Origin: JBEBVQ01 sp037190845
GTDB taxonomy: Bacteria > Bacteroidota > Bacteroidia > Chitinophagales > Chitinophagaceae
Reading direction: 5' to 3'
Length of the DNA: 64,000 bases
Assembly (NCBI GenBank): GCA_037190845.1
Contig: JBBCJI010000008.1
Location: forward strand, 1 to 64,000
Every line of letters starts with the position of its first letter. Positions within the stretch are counted from its first letter, which is position 1. Positions 1-9,122 of this stretch are shown here, piece by piece. Made by a program: the position numbers and the translations under genes. The notes under the pieces were generated by a model that saw only the letters and a program-made list of their open reading frames with translations, ran no database searches and was not told the DNA's origin.

Positions 1-60
1 GGTTCGACAGGCTCCCCCACCTTCTTAAACCCCGGTTGGTGAGCCTGTCGTACCCGAACC
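1..60. repeat. Dispersed palindrome, TTCGACAGGCTC family, copy 1
   Basis: The two ends are an imperfect inverted repeat (GGTTCGACAGGCTC against GAGCCTGTCG...CGAACC) around a spacer. Related copies lie at 36236-36290 and 48772-48869. It lies at the 3' side of the minus-strand gene that follows, so it could also act as a terminator hairpin. It is cut by the window edge, so its true left end is unknown. Confidence 0.6.
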
Positions 61-73
61 CATTACCATTATA

Positions 74-547
74 TTAGTTGACCACCTTATTAGCGCAACT
101 GCTGCTGGCAAATGCTTCGGGCTTGGCCTTAAACGCAAATCCCATACCCAGGATATAACCCATCGCCTCCCGTAAAGCCTCATTACTTTTGAACTGCGGA
201 TTGGTATTTATGTCTGCATGCACCTCCATATCTACATCATACCGGTTAAAGAGATCACAGAGCTCATAAGCGATCTCGATGCTTTTGGCTACTTCCACCA
301 GCATACGTTCGCGTATACTGTACCGGCGCGTGTCTTTCTCATTATGGATAAACATAAAGCCGCCATGCTTCTCCCGGAGAAAAACAATAACCGTAGCAAA
401 TTCCGTATCAACGCCGTGTACCTGGGAATCTGTACCGATACACACCTTCAGATGATAACCGGCTTCTGTTTCCCGGACAATCGCCTGTTCTACGGCATCT
501 TTAATAGGTAACCTGATCTGCTCTCCATTGAATGTACGCCATAACAT
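74..547 (-). CDS. YkuK-like (DUF458) RNase H-fold protein
   Basis: This gene encodes about 157 residues resembling the DUF458/YkuK family, which has a predicted RNase H-like fold and no firmly assigned reaction. The supporting pattern is an N-terminal WRTFNGE segment, a GTDSQV stretch that would hold the first acidic residue of an RNase H-type site, and a conserved VHADINTNP stretch near the C-terminus. I placed the start at the Met of MLWRTF. The open frame extends 16 codons upstream to 595, but that extension does not look like family sequence. The gene is alone on the minus strand, divergent from the helix-hairpin-helix gene. Family assignment is recognition from sequence pattern. Nuclease activity is inference only. 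Confidence 0.75.
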   Translation of the reverse strand: MLWRTFNGEQIRLPIKDAVEQAIVRETEAGYHLKVCIGTDSQVHGVDTEFATVIVFLREKHGGFMFIHNEKDTRRYSIRERMLVEVAKSIEIAYELCDLFNRYDVDMEVHADINTNPQFKSNEALREAMGYILGMGFAFKAKPEAFASSSCANKVVN

Positions 548-743
548 AAGATGTGATTTAACGGTTCCTAAAGTTAACCACATATCCCGTACCAAACCGG
601 CATCAGATATATTATCATTGGGTTATCTGATAAGCAATCTTTTTTATACGGAACAAAGCAAATATTAAAATAAAAACTTGCAATCAAATGATTTTCATGA
701 AAATAGAATGAATCTGGTATTTTTCAGGTGTGATCGGATTGGA

Positions 744-1598
744 ATGATGAAAAAACTGATAATGGCATATGCGCAGCTCAGTAAAACGGAAAGGATCGGT
801 TTTATAACGCTTTCCACGGTGTTGCTTTTACTTATTTGCTGTCGCGCTACACTGCATTTATGGATTAAGCCCGGCATGAACCCGGAAAAAGAAACAAGAT
901 TGATTCGTGCCTGGGAAGATTTCAAAACAGCCGGCAGACAAAAACAAATCAATACTGCATCTGCTCCCGCCACACTCTTTACTTTTGATCCCAACACACT
1001 CGACAGCACGGGTTTCCGCAAGCTCGGCCTGCAGGAAAAAACCACCCGCATGTTACTCAACTGGCGCAAAAAAGGAAAGGTGTTTTACAAAAAGGAGGAC
1101 CTGAAATCCTTGCATACATTGGCCGAAACAACATACTACAGACTGGATCCATACATCCGGATTACAGGTAACCATACAATCAACAAAGAACAAAGGCATT
1201 TCATCACAGAACTGAACACTGCTGATTCCGCATCATTGGTACGTCTCCGGGGAATCGGCCCGGCGCTTGCCCGCAAAATAACAGAACGTAGAAAGGCGCT
1301 GGGTGGTTTTGTACAGCACGAACAATTGCTGGAAATTTATCCATTCAAAGATACCGTGATAACTACGTTGCGGAGACAGCTTACCATCAATCCAGATAAA
1401 ATAAAACAGATCAATATAAACACGGCTGACATTGAAATCCTTAATGCGCATCCTTATATAAATAAACAAACAGCAACAGGTATAATCATGCTGCGGGAAG
1501 AGCTTGGAAACTATAAAAATATAACAGAATTAAAGCGTATTCCGTTGATGAATGAGGAAAATTATCGTAAAATTGCGCCTTATCTTACCGTTGAATAA
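744..1598 (+). CDS. Membrane-anchored helix-hairpin-helix protein, ComEA-like
   Basis: About 284 residues. An N-terminal hydrophobic segment (roughly residues 15-35) is followed by three helix-hairpin-helix units: FDPNTLDSTGF..., LNTADSASLVRLRGIGPALA... and ININTADIEILNAHP.... The second carries the GIGPALA hairpin. This is the architecture of ComEA-like DNA-binding proteins, with DNA bound outside the inner membrane, although most ComEA proteins have only two HhH motifs. An upstream in-frame ATG at 678 exists, but its extra 22 residues are not signal-like. The MMKKL start at 744/747 places the basic segment directly before the membrane helix. The stop lies 7 bases before the acyl-CoA dehydrogenase start, suggesting cotranscription without obvious functional logic. 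Confidence 0.8.
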   Translation: MMKKLIMAYAQLSKTERIGFITLSTVLLLLICCRATLHLWIKPGMNPEKETRLIRAWEDFKTAGRQKQINTASAPATLFTFDPNTLDSTGFRKLGLQEKTTRMLLNWRKKGKVFYKKEDLKSLHTLAETTYYRLDPYIRITGNHTINKEQRHFITELNTADSASLVRLRGIGPALARKITERRKALGGFVQHEQLLEIYPFKDTVITTLRRQLTINPDKIKQININTADIEILNAHPYINKQTATGIIMLREELGNYKNITELKRIPLMNEENYRKIAPYLTVE

Positions 1599-1605
1599 GT
1601 TTATT

Positions 1606-2745
1606 ATGAATTTTAATCTTACCGATACGCAGGTACAGATCACAGATATGCTGCGCGATTTTACCAACAAACATATCCGCCCGGAAATGATGGAGTGGGA
1701 CGAATCCCAGAAATTTCCCGTGGATCTGTTCCGGAAAATGGGCGAGCTCGGACTGATGGGTGTGCTTGTACCTGCAGAATATGGAGGGAGTGGCCTCAGT
1801 TATTTTGAGTATGTAACGGTAATCAGTGAAATTGCAAAGGTCTGCGGCTCCATAGGTCTTTCGGTAGCAGCGCATAATTCGTTGTGCACCGGCCATATTC
1901 TTTATTTCGGCAATGAAGAACAGAAGAAAAAATATTTACCCCTTCTGGCCTCCGGTGAATGGATCGGAGCATGGGGGCTTACAGAAGCAAATACCGGCAG
2001 TGACGCAGGTAATATGAAATGTACCGCCGTCCAAGAGGGAAGTGAGTGGGTATTGAACGGCACCAAAAACTGGATCACACACGGCATTACCGGCAACATA
2101 GCCGTCGTGCTCGCCCGCACCGGTGAACCCCGCACCAGCAATAACATCACCGCTTTCGTTGTAGAACGCGGTACGCCCGGCTTTAGTGCGGGTAAAAAGG
2201 AAAACAAACTCGGCATGCGTGCTTCTGAAACAGCGGAACTCGTTTTCGACAACTGCCGTATCCCCGATGCCAACCGGTTGGGCGAGGTCGGCAAAGGTTT
2301 TCAGCAGGCCATGAAGGTGCTGGATGGCGGACGGATTTCGATCGCAGCGCTGTCGCTGGGTATCGCCAAGGGCGCCTATGAAGCTTCGGTAAAATATGCC
2401 AAAGAACGTCAGCAGTTCGATCAGCCGATCGCCAACTTCCAGGCCATCAGCTTTAAACTGGCCGATATGGCCGTCAAGATCGAAGCTGCCGAAGCATTGA
2501 TATACCAGTCGGCAGATATGAAGAACCGCAACGTTCCGATGACAAAAGAATCGGCAATGGCAAAATATTATGCTTCTGAAATTGCTGTACAGATAGCAAC
2601 CGACGCCGTACAGATATTCGGTGGTTACGGATACACCAAAGATTTCCCGGTTGAGAAATTTTACCGTGACGCCAAGCTTTGTACCATTGGCGAAGGCACT
2701 TCCGAAATACAGAAGCTGGTTATTTCGAGAAGTATTTTAAAGTAA
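1606..2745 (+). CDS. Acyl-CoA dehydrogenase, short/branched-chain type
   Basis: A 379-residue flavoprotein of the usual ACAD length. It would oxidise an acyl-CoA to the trans-2-enoyl-CoA with FAD, passing electrons to ETF, in the cytoplasm. Visible family marks are the LTEANTGSDAGN substrate/FAD loop near residue 125, NKLGMRASETAEL and the GGRISIAA helix, and the C-terminal GEGTSEIQ stretch. In this family the Glu of (Y/G)EGTS is the usual catalytic base of short- and medium-chain enzymes. The open frame begins at 1552, but MNFNLTDTQ at 1606 is the typical N-terminus. Chain-length specificity cannot be read from sequence. A possible terminator (7-bp arms ATGTAAC/GTTACAT) lies about 45 bases downstream. 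Confidence 0.93.
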   Translation: MNFNLTDTQVQITDMLRDFTNKHIRPEMMEWDESQKFPVDLFRKMGELGLMGVLVPAEYGGSGLSYFEYVTVISEIAKVCGSIGLSVAAHNSLCTGHILYFGNEEQKKKYLPLLASGEWIGAWGLTEANTGSDAGNMKCTAVQEGSEWVLNGTKNWITHGITGNIAVVLARTGEPRTSNNITAFVVERGTPGFSAGKKENKLGMRASETAELVFDNCRIPDANRLGEVGKGFQQAMKVLDGGRISIAALSLGIAKGAYEASVKYAKERQQFDQPIANFQAISFKLADMAVKIEAAEALIYQSADMKNRNVPMTKESAMAKYYASEIAVQIATDAVQIFGGYGYTKDFPVEKFYRDAKLCTIGEGTSEIQKLVISRSILK

Positions 2746-2847
2746 TCGCAATAGCAGGGCTATGATGCGCTGACATGGAAAATGTAACATAAGGTGCTGC
2801 AGCCGGTTACATTATTCGAACTGTTGTTTTAAAATCTTGCCGCGCCA

Positions 2848-4860
2848 ATGCACCTGATCGTCAACAATGCGATGTTAGCCGCTGTATTAAAAGACATCAC
2901 AGACAATACGGACAGTAACCGGCATACCCAGTTGTTTGTCAGGGTTGTTGCTGCCTTACGTCCCGGTGACGGAATTACATCCGAGCAGAAAATCACCTAC
3001 CTCACAACACGCCTTGAGCAGGAAAAGCAGTTGCGGGCAGCCATGCAGCAAATGTTAGCTGGCCTCCTCAACCGGCGGGATTGTTACAGCCTCTTTACTC
3101 AGGTGGGCATATTGAACAGCGCCGGTTTTTTTCCGGAGCTGGCCAGGCAGATGAAACATATAATCCTGCCGCCGCTACCTGATAAAAGGAGCCTCGAATT
3201 TGTCATCCGTCAGGCATTCAACAAACGCGGTGATCATCTCTGGGTGCGTTCTGTGCCGGATGCACTGTGGGTAAAACTATTCGGATTTCTGTCTTTCGAC
3301 ATGGATAAAAAAGCGCCGGAGCTGGGCCGGTATCTTTCTAACGCCCTGACCGTACTTTCTTACCGTGTTTCTTCGCTGGGCCTCGAAGAAGATATCCACA
3401 GCAACATTTCATCGGATGCCAATTTGACCAGTCCCTTTCTGGAACAGAATGCAGTCATGCTGCAGCTTATCCAGGCTTTTCAGCACAAAAATCAAGCGTA
3501 TGTAAACGAAAAAGCCATTCTGGCTATCCGGCTGCTACACACCTGTACGGGCATTCTGCAGACCATCCGGAAAAGCAGCGAACGCTACGGCACCAGCCTT
3601 TCGCAGACTTATCTGCTGGTGCGTACCGAACAGCAGATAACCAGAATGCTGCATATTATTTCACTATTAAGAGATGATGATCCTGTCGAAACAAGCTTAC
3701 AGGCATCTGTCCGTTTTTTCAAAGACATTATCGAAAGTGAAAACAAGCGGAACAGTATACGGGAGCTGGTACGGAAAAATACAGGGTTGGTAGCATACCA
3801 GATTGCAGAACATAAAGGAAATACCGGAGAACATTATATTACCAACACACGCCGTGAATACGGCGTATTCGTACTCTCTGCGGCAGGCGGGGGCGCTATC
3901 ATTTCTTTTATTGCCCTCATTAAAACATTACTGCATCATGTAGACATGGCGTCCTTCTGGGAATATTTCCTGTATGGCACCAACTATGCTGTGGGATTCC
4001 TGTTATTGCAGATCACACATACCACACTGGCCACCAAGCAGCCTGCCATGACGGCATCAACACTGGCATCCTATTTAGATGAACGAAAACAAAACCGGCC
4101 GTCAGTACAGAATGTTGCCTATTCATTTGTACTGGTTTGGCGCAGCCAGACTGCTTCATTTATCGGGAATCTGATGATCGTATTTCCACTATCCTGGTTG
4201 CTGGCCTACGTGTATGAACTGATTTTTGGCCATAAACTTACAGCGCCGGCAGAGTCGCAGGGATACCTGGACAGCCAGAATCCGCTCGTCAGCCTTGCAT
4301 GGCTGTATGCCTGCTTTACCGGTGTTTTTCTTTTCCTGTCCGGCATTATTTCCGGGTATGTAGATAACATGGTCCGGTTCAGAAATGTTCCGGGGCGGAT
4401 ACGTGCCCATCCTGCACTGAAAATGTTATTCAAACCCGAGCGGCGCAACAGGATCGCAGCTTACATTGACGAAAATCTGGGAGGCTTTGCCGGTAACATT
4501 GCACTTGGTTTTTTCCTGGGATTTGCCCCACTGATCGGGAAAAGCCTGGGTATTCCTTTTGATATCCGGCATATCACCATCTCTACCGCTAATTTCGCCT
4601 TTGGACTGCAGGGGTTGAATAACAACCTGCCGGTTATGGAGTTGCTGGTCGTGATCATCGGTGTACTGGGCATCGGGTTTCTTAATTTCCTGGTAAGTTT
4701 CGGGCTGGCCTTCTGGGTAGCCATGCGTTCGCGGGGGATGCAAATCCGCAGCTACGCATATCTGCTCCGGCTGATCTTCCGTTATTTCCGCAAACATCCG
4801 TTTGATTTTTTCTGGCCGCCACGTAAAAAAAGAAATCCGGAAGAAATATTTGAGTCATAA
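2848..4860 (+). CDS. Gcr-family ('site-specific recombinase', PF10136-like) membrane protein
   Basis: 670 residues. The N-terminal half is soluble and helical. The C-terminal half, from about residue 330, has several membrane segments (for example VGFLLLQITHTTLA and VFLFLSGIISGYVD). The run FRNVPGRIRAHP, a conserved NLGGFAGNIALGFFLG helix and PFDIRHITISTANFA match what I know of the Gcr family, first named in Neisseria as a site-specific recombinase. Nothing in the sequence looks like a tyrosine or serine recombinase active site, and the multi-span membrane topology argues against DNA recombination. I read the name as historical. The gene stands alone with about 100 bases on the 5' side and 200 on the 3' side. 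Confidence 0.72.
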   Translation: MHLIVNNAMLAAVLKDITDNTDSNRHTQLFVRVVAALRPGDGITSEQKITYLTTRLEQEKQLRAAMQQMLAGLLNRRDCYSLFTQVGILNSAGFFPELARQMKHIILPPLPDKRSLEFVIRQAFNKRGDHLWVRSVPDALWVKLFGFLSFDMDKKAPELGRYLSNALTVLSYRVSSLGLEEDIHSNISSDANLTSPFLEQNAVMLQLIQAFQHKNQAYVNEKAILAIRLLHTCTGILQTIRKSSERYGTSLSQTYLLVRTEQQITRMLHIISLLRDDDPVETSLQASVRFFKDIIESENKRNSIRELVRKNTGLVAYQIAEHKGNTGEHYITNTRREYGVFVLSAAGGGAIISFIALIKTLLHHVDMASFWEYFLYGTNYAVGFLLLQITHTTLATKQPAMTASTLASYLDERKQNRPSVQNVAYSFVLVWRSQTASFIGNLMIVFPLSWLLAYVYELIFGHKLTAPAESQGYLDSQNPLVSLAWLYACFTGVFLFLSGIISGYVDNMVRFRNVPGRIRAHPALKMLFKPERRNRIAAYIDENLGGFAGNIALGFFLGFAPLIGKSLGIPFDIRHITISTANFAFGLQGLNNNLPVMELLVVIIGVLGIGFLNFLVSFGLAFWVAMRSRGMQIRSYAYLLRLIFRYFRKHPFDFFWPPRKKRNPEEIFES

Positions 4861-5061
4861 AATCAAAAACAGCAATCGAAAATCCCTTCATCTGTATATT
4901 TCATACAGAAATAAACACATGATGCGATCGATTATTGCTGATTGCTTCGTATTTTAGCGCACCGTGTCCCTCATCACGCCTGTTTCCGGCACATACATTA
5001 TTGATACGGATTATCATTTATCAGGTCGTTTATATATACCGGCAAAATAAAAAAGTGAATT

Positions 5062-5916
5062 ATGACGAAGATCCTCGTACCTACCGACTTTTCGGAAACC
5101 GCAGAAAAAGCGTTACGCTATGCTTTGCAGATAGCTTCCCGCAGTAACGGCGAAGTGTATCTCTGCCATATCTATACCCCCATCAGCAATCCTTTTATAG
5201 AAACGGTCGATCAAAGAGAAAGCTATAATATAGGCCATGAGATGAACCTCATGAGCGATCTGCACAAACTCCGCGATAAAGTGCAGCCGGAAGCCGCAGG
5301 TGTAAAGATCATTACCGTACTGGGCAGATCTCCGCTTGTAGGCTCGATCCTGAAATTTGCAGAAGACAACCAGATAGACATCATTGTGATGGGTACACAG
5401 GGAGCAAGCGGGCTGCAAAAAGTAATTGTCGGCACAGTCGCTGTGCGGATCATGGAAAAATCGAAAATACCGCTGCTGCTCGTACCGGAAAAATATGAAT
5501 GGAAGCAACCCCGGCAAATTGTATTGGCAACAGGATACCACCAGGACGATACACAGGCTATACAGATCTCCGCATATCTGGCAGCCATGTTTGACAGCTC
5601 GGTAAAAGTAGTGCATCTGCTCGCAGGTAATAAACAGGATGCCGAGAAAGCACAAAAATCTTTGGAATCCTATTCAGTAACACTACAGGAAGCTGCCGGC
5701 AATATCATTCTGGAACATAAGCTGCTGGAGGGTTCTTCTGTATCCGATAATCTTGAAAAACTTCATCAGGAGGTACCTTACGACATCCTCGTAATGGTAA
5801 AACGTCAGAAGACATTTTTCGAACGATTCTACATGGAAAGTATGACCAATCATATCGCCTACCTCACCGAACAGCCGTTGCTCGTGATTCCGGAGCAGGA
5901 GCAAGGTACCACATGA
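5062..5916 (+). CDS. Universal stress protein, tandem UspA domains
   Basis: 284 residues containing two Usp domains. The first (about 1-145) begins with KILVPTDFSE and ends with the nucleotide-binding signature GTQGASGLQKVIVGTVAVRIM...PLLLVP, which fits the G-x2-G-x9-G(S/T) pattern of ATP-binding Usp proteins, although the final position here is GT. The second domain (about 150-280) has QIVLATGYH... and ends PLLVIPE. It lacks a clear G-x2-G loop and is probably non-binding. Cytoplasmic, presumably a stress or energy-status factor. Thirty-five bases separate it from hflK on the same strand, so it may be cotranscribed with hflKC. Confidence 0.9.
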   Translation: MTKILVPTDFSETAEKALRYALQIASRSNGEVYLCHIYTPISNPFIETVDQRESYNIGHEMNLMSDLHKLRDKVQPEAAGVKIITVLGRSPLVGSILKFAEDNQIDIIVMGTQGASGLQKVIVGTVAVRIMEKSKIPLLLVPEKYEWKQPRQIVLATGYHQDDTQAIQISAYLAAMFDSSVKVVHLLAGNKQDAEKAQKSLESYSVTLQEAAGNIILEHKLLEGSSVSDNLEKLHQEVPYDILVMVKRQKTFFERFYMESMTNHIAYLTEQPLLVIPEQEQGTT

Positions 5917-5951
5917 TCTATTACTTAAACAATTTATCAGATTAACCAAAC

Positions 5952-6944
5952 ATGGCGACACACAACATGAATGACCTGGAGCACCAGCTAAAGTATTATC
6001 TCTACCTGGCAAAAAAACATTTTAAAAAGGTAGCGCTGGGTATAGTCCTGTTGTTATTGATATTTACCTCTATCCGCACCGTAGGGCCGGAAGAAGAAGG
6101 TGTTGTGCTCAATCTCGGTAAATATAACCGTACGGTAAAGCCGGGGCTGAACTTCATCCTTCCGTTCGGCATAGAGAAAATGTACAAAATACCGGTGCAG
6201 CGGCAGTTGAAGCATGAATTCGGATTCCGGACTTCTGCCACCAGCACGCGGACGGAATATTCCAAAAGGAACTTTTCCGACGAATCATCCATGCTGACCG
6301 GCGACCTGAATATGGCTGATGTGGAGTGGGTCGTTCAATACAGGATCGTCAATTCTTATCAATACCTCTTCCGCGTAAGAAATGCAGAAAAAACACTCCG
6401 CGACATGTCGGAGGCAGCGATGCGTAAAACAGTCGGCGATCGTACGGTAAACGAGGTGCTGACCGTCGGCAGACAGGAAGTAGCCTCCAATGTGGAAGCC
6501 ATACTGCAGCGAATGTGCAATGATTATGAAAACGGCATCCGTATAGACCAGGTGGTACTTCAGGACGTAAATCCACCGCAGACGGTAAAGCCTTCATTTA
6601 ATGCCGTCAACCAGGCACAGCAGGAGCGCGAAACGCTGATCAACCAGGCTGAATCCGAATATAACAGCGTGATACCACGTGCGCGTGGTGAAGCCTTGGA
6701 AACCGTCCAGCTCGCCGAAGCCTATGCGCTCAATCGTGTAAACCGTGCAAAAGGGGAAGCAGAACGCTTCAATGCACTCTACCAGGAGTATGGAAAAGCG
6801 CCGGATGTAACCAAAAAACGGATTTACCTGGAAACAATGGAACGCATCCTGCCCAAGCTGGGCAACAAGATCATTGTAGACGAGAAGGGGAATAATGTGA
6901 TGCCCTTATTAAACATGGCACAACAACAAGCAAAAAAAGACTAA
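5952..6944 (+). CDS. hflK: Band-7/SPFH protein HflK
   Basis: 330 residues. There is one N-terminal membrane helix (about 23-42), then an SPFH domain starting at VGPEEEGVVLNLGKYNRTVKPGL. A coiled-coil stretch rich in Gln/Glu/Ala follows (NQAQQERETLINQAESE). HflK and HflC form a periplasm-facing cage around the FtsH protease in Enterobacteria and modulate its activity. The order HflK then HflC, with only 3 bases between the genes, is the classic arrangement. FtsH itself is not in the window. The start at 5952 could be replaced by the Met at codon 6 without changing the reading. Confidence 0.92.
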   Translation: MATHNMNDLEHQLKYYLYLAKKHFKKVALGIVLLLLIFTSIRTVGPEEEGVVLNLGKYNRTVKPGLNFILPFGIEKMYKIPVQRQLKHEFGFRTSATSTRTEYSKRNFSDESSMLTGDLNMADVEWVVQYRIVNSYQYLFRVRNAEKTLRDMSEAAMRKTVGDRTVNEVLTVGRQEVASNVEAILQRMCNDYENGIRIDQVVLQDVNPPQTVKPSFNAVNQAQQERETLINQAESEYNSVIPRARGEALETVQLAEAYALNRVNRAKGEAERFNALYQEYGKAPDVTKKRIYLETMERILPKLGNKIIVDEKGNNVMPLLNMAQQQAKKD

Positions 6945-6947
6945 GAC

Positions 6948-7886
6948 ATGAAACCTAAACATATTCTGGCGCTTATCGCTGTGCTACTCGGGCTGATCCT
7001 GCTGAATGGCGGCATTTTCATACTCGACGAAACACAACAGGCAATCGTAACTCAGTTTGGCAAACCGGTCGGCGCTCCACGTACAAAACCGGGCATGAAT
7101 TTTAAAGTTCCACTGATACAACGCGTTCAGTTTTTCGACAAACGCTATCTGGAATGGGACGGAGATGCCAACCAGGTACCTACCAAGGACAAGAAGTTTA
7201 TCTTTATTGACGCCTATGCACGCTGGGAAATAACCAACCCGCTTCAGTTCTTCATCCGCCTCCGTGATGAACGCTCCGCAAAATCAAGACTGGACGATAT
7301 TCTCGACGGCGAAACAAGAAATGCCGTTGCGGCACATGATCTGCTGGATATCGTACGCTCTACCAATCGTGATCCTGAAATTGTGGAAGAATTTATGGAG
7401 CAACTGGAGAACCTGGAAAACATCTCCATCGGTAGGGATACCATTGAAAAAATAGTACTGGCGCGTGCCAATCAGCGCACTACCGATCTCGGAATTCGCA
7501 TTCTGGATTTCCGGTTTAAGCGTATGAATTACGTAGATGAAGTACGCGACCGCGTATACGACCGCATGATCAGCGAGCGGAAACGGATCGCAGATCAGTT
7601 CCGTTCGGAAGGTCAGGGTGAAGCACTTAAGATACGTGGTAACAAAGAAAAAGATCTTGCACAAATCCAGTCGGAAGCTGTAAGAGAAGCACAGGTAATA
7701 CGTGGTAAGGCCGATGCAGAAGCGTCTTCCATTTATTCCGCCGCTTACAACAAAAGCGCACAGGCAAAAGAATTGTACGGCTTCTTAAAATCCATGGAGA
7801 CACTGGAAAATTCATTGGATGAAAACAGCAGTATCATCCTGACAACAGATAACGAACTGTTCCGGTTCCTGAAAAGAACAAAATAA
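6948..7886 (+). CDS. hflC: Band-7/SPFH protein HflC
   Basis: 312 residues. An N-terminal membrane anchor (about 6-25) is followed by DETQQAIVTQFGKPVGAPRT, the HflC form of the SPFH domain start. The long helical region contains RMISERKRIADQFRSEGQGEA and the repeated KA(D/E)AEA motif that typifies HflC. It pairs with HflK from the preceding gene as the modulator complex of the FtsH protease. It is probably the last gene of the usp-hflK-hflC unit. A strong hairpin starts 12 bases after its stop and ends transcription from both sides. Confidence 0.92.
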   Translation: MKPKHILALIAVLLGLILLNGGIFILDETQQAIVTQFGKPVGAPRTKPGMNFKVPLIQRVQFFDKRYLEWDGDANQVPTKDKKFIFIDAYARWEITNPLQFFIRLRDERSAKSRLDDILDGETRNAVAAHDLLDIVRSTNRDPEIVEEFMEQLENLENISIGRDTIEKIVLARANQRTTDLGIRILDFRFKRMNYVDEVRDRVYDRMISERKRIADQFRSEGQGEALKIRGNKEKDLAQIQSEAVREAQVIRGKADAEASSIYSAAYNKSAQAKELYGFLKSMETLENSLDENSSIILTTDNELFRFLKRTK

Positions 7887-7895
7887 CCAACTACA

Positions 7896-8228
7896 TTAAT
7901 CTCCACATATCCGAATATGGATATTGTGGAGATTTTTATCCACCTCCAACTGGCAGGACAAACGTACGTTTGTTATATCCACTCCTGATTTAGATAATGT
8001 TGCCTGCTCATTTCTTTCACTGCCAGGTAAACGGCTGTCACTATGCAGCACTTCGACCATGCAGGTAGCGCACCTTCCCATACCCCGGCATTCACCAAAA
8101 TTTTCGAGATAGATATTATCATAGATCAGCATCATCAGGTTGCGATAAGCGCCGGCACGGGTTTTGATCACATGGCTTTCACCCTCGCACACAACTGTAA
8201 TGATAATATTGTCAGGGCTTTCACTCAT
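7896..8228 (-). CDS. [2Fe-2S] ferredoxin, adrenodoxin-type cysteine spacing
   Basis: 110 residues. Cysteines at about 47, 53, 56 and 92 give C-x5-C-x2-C-x35-C, the ligand spacing of adrenodoxin-like and vertebrate-type [2Fe-2S] ferredoxins. It is likely a soluble one-electron carrier. It is the last gene of the minus-strand run led by the Rrf2 regulator and begins 2 bases after the hemerythrin stop codon. The neighbours suggest it feeds electrons to one of the heme or diiron proteins there, for example by re-reducing the globin (inference). No reductase gene is adjacent. Confidence 0.88.
   Translation of the reverse strand: MSESPDNIIITVVCEGESHVIKTRAGAYRNLMMLIYDNIYLENFGECRGMGRCATCMVEVLHSDSRLPGSERNEQATLSKSGVDITNVRLSCQLEVDKNLHNIHIRICGD
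7898..7938. terminator. Bidirectional terminator between hflC and the ferredoxin gene
   Basis: A long hairpin (arms roughly 7898-7912 and 7919-7934, AATCTCCACATATCC against its complement with one bulge) is followed on the plus strand by TTTTT. On the minus strand the same bases encode the final residues and stop of the ferredoxin gene. The hairpin is therefore inside coding sequence on that side and serves both convergent transcripts. Confidence 0.75.
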
Positions 8229-8230
8229 AT

Positions 8231-8728
8231 TCAGGTGCGTGGCTGTACCCAGAATTCATCCGGGTAATAGTCTTTAGGAACAACCGCATGCAATTCGGTC
8301 AGCGCTGACCCTGCCGCCGCAAGCTGCGCAGCGGTGAGCGATGATTCCAGAAAGGGAAACAACGTGCGTTCCTCAAACCGGATATGATCATCCACCATGT
8401 CGACCAACTTTTCGTACAGCCCGTAGTCCTGGTTTTCGAAACTGCTGCCGGTTATCTGCCCGATCAGCGCTTTTATCTCACGGTGTTGACGGAATCCTTC
8501 TTCACAAAGCGGATCCGATATTTTTTGAAACAGGATCGTTTCCTCCTGCCGGAAATGTTCCTGCAGCAGCTCTTCCCAAAAGAAATGAACATATTTGCGG
8601 ATCCGTTCCGGTGCAGCATTCATCCTGATCCCCTGCCGAATCTTCCAGCAAAACAACAGACCCATGTGGTGATCGCGGGAAAGGGGAACAATATGTTCAT
8701 TTCGCCTGATCGGCTTCCGTGTTGTCAT
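8231..8728 (-). CDS. Hemerythrin-domain protein
   Basis: 165 residues of helical, His/Glu-rich sequence. Candidate diiron ligands appear in hemerythrin order: HIVPLSRDHH near the N-terminus, EHFRQEE (about residue 58), QHREI (about 83) and DDHIRFEERTLFPF (about 112). Proteins of this family bind O2 or NO, or act in iron-sulfur repair (RIC/YtfE type). The N-terminal Cys motif of RIC proteins is not evident. The start codon overlaps the stop of the DUF488 gene by 4 bases (ATGA), indicating translational coupling. Placed among an oxidase, a globin and a ferredoxin, it probably handles O2 or NO. Confidence 0.87.
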   Translation of the reverse strand: MTTRKPIRRNEHIVPLSRDHHMGLLFCWKIRQGIRMNAAPERIRKYVHFFWEELLQEHFRQEETILFQKISDPLCEEGFRQHREIKALIGQITGSSFENQDYGLYEKLVDMVDDHIRFEERTLFPFLESSLTAAQLAAAGSALTELHAVVPKDYYPDEFWVQPRT

Positions 8729-9105
8729 TTCATGTCATTTTGGTTTTCCAGATACTTTTCCATAAACCGATGCAGTACCAGCGCATGTGTATGCTGCTCA
8801 TCACGGGCAGCGTATATCAGCGTTACTTTACTGTGCTGCCGTATACAGTCTGCCAGCTTTTGTACGGGTTCCACTGCTTCTTTAAGCTCGGCGCGATATG
8901 CCCGGCTGAACGGTCCCCAGCGTTCCGGCTGATGCCCGAACCATTTCCGTAATCCCGGAGAAGGCGCAATATATTTCATCCACTCGTCAATCCGGGCATC
9001 TTCCTTTTTCACGCCCCTTGGCCACAATCTGTCTACCAGCACCCGGTATCCGTCTTTCTTTTGTGCAGGTTCGTATACCCGTTTTATGTTGACACGGCTC
9101 TTCAT
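8725..9105 (-). CDS. DUF488 (YeaO-like) protein
   Basis: 126 residues matching the DUF488 family pattern: an N-terminal KRVYEP segment, then GYRVLVDRLWPRGVKKE, WFGH, and a C-terminal LIYAARDEQHTHALVL stretch. The biochemical role of the family is not established. Members often sit near heme or globin genes. Here it lies between the truncated hemoglobin and the hemerythrin genes and is coupled to the latter by an ATGA overlap. It is a cytoplasmic protein with no signal peptide or membrane helix. Confidence 0.85.
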   Translation of the reverse strand: MKSRVNIKRVYEPAQKKDGYRVLVDRLWPRGVKKEDARIDEWMKYIAPSPGLRKWFGHQPERWGPFSRAYRAELKEAVEPVQKLADCIRQHSKVTLIYAARDEQHTHALVLHRFMEKYLENQNDMK

Positions 9106-9122
9106 AATAAGCTCTGCTTCAA

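Noticed and set aside
2848..4860. Evidence of an integrative element from the recombinase name
   Set aside because: No attachment sites, integrase motif or phage genes surround it. The family name is historical.
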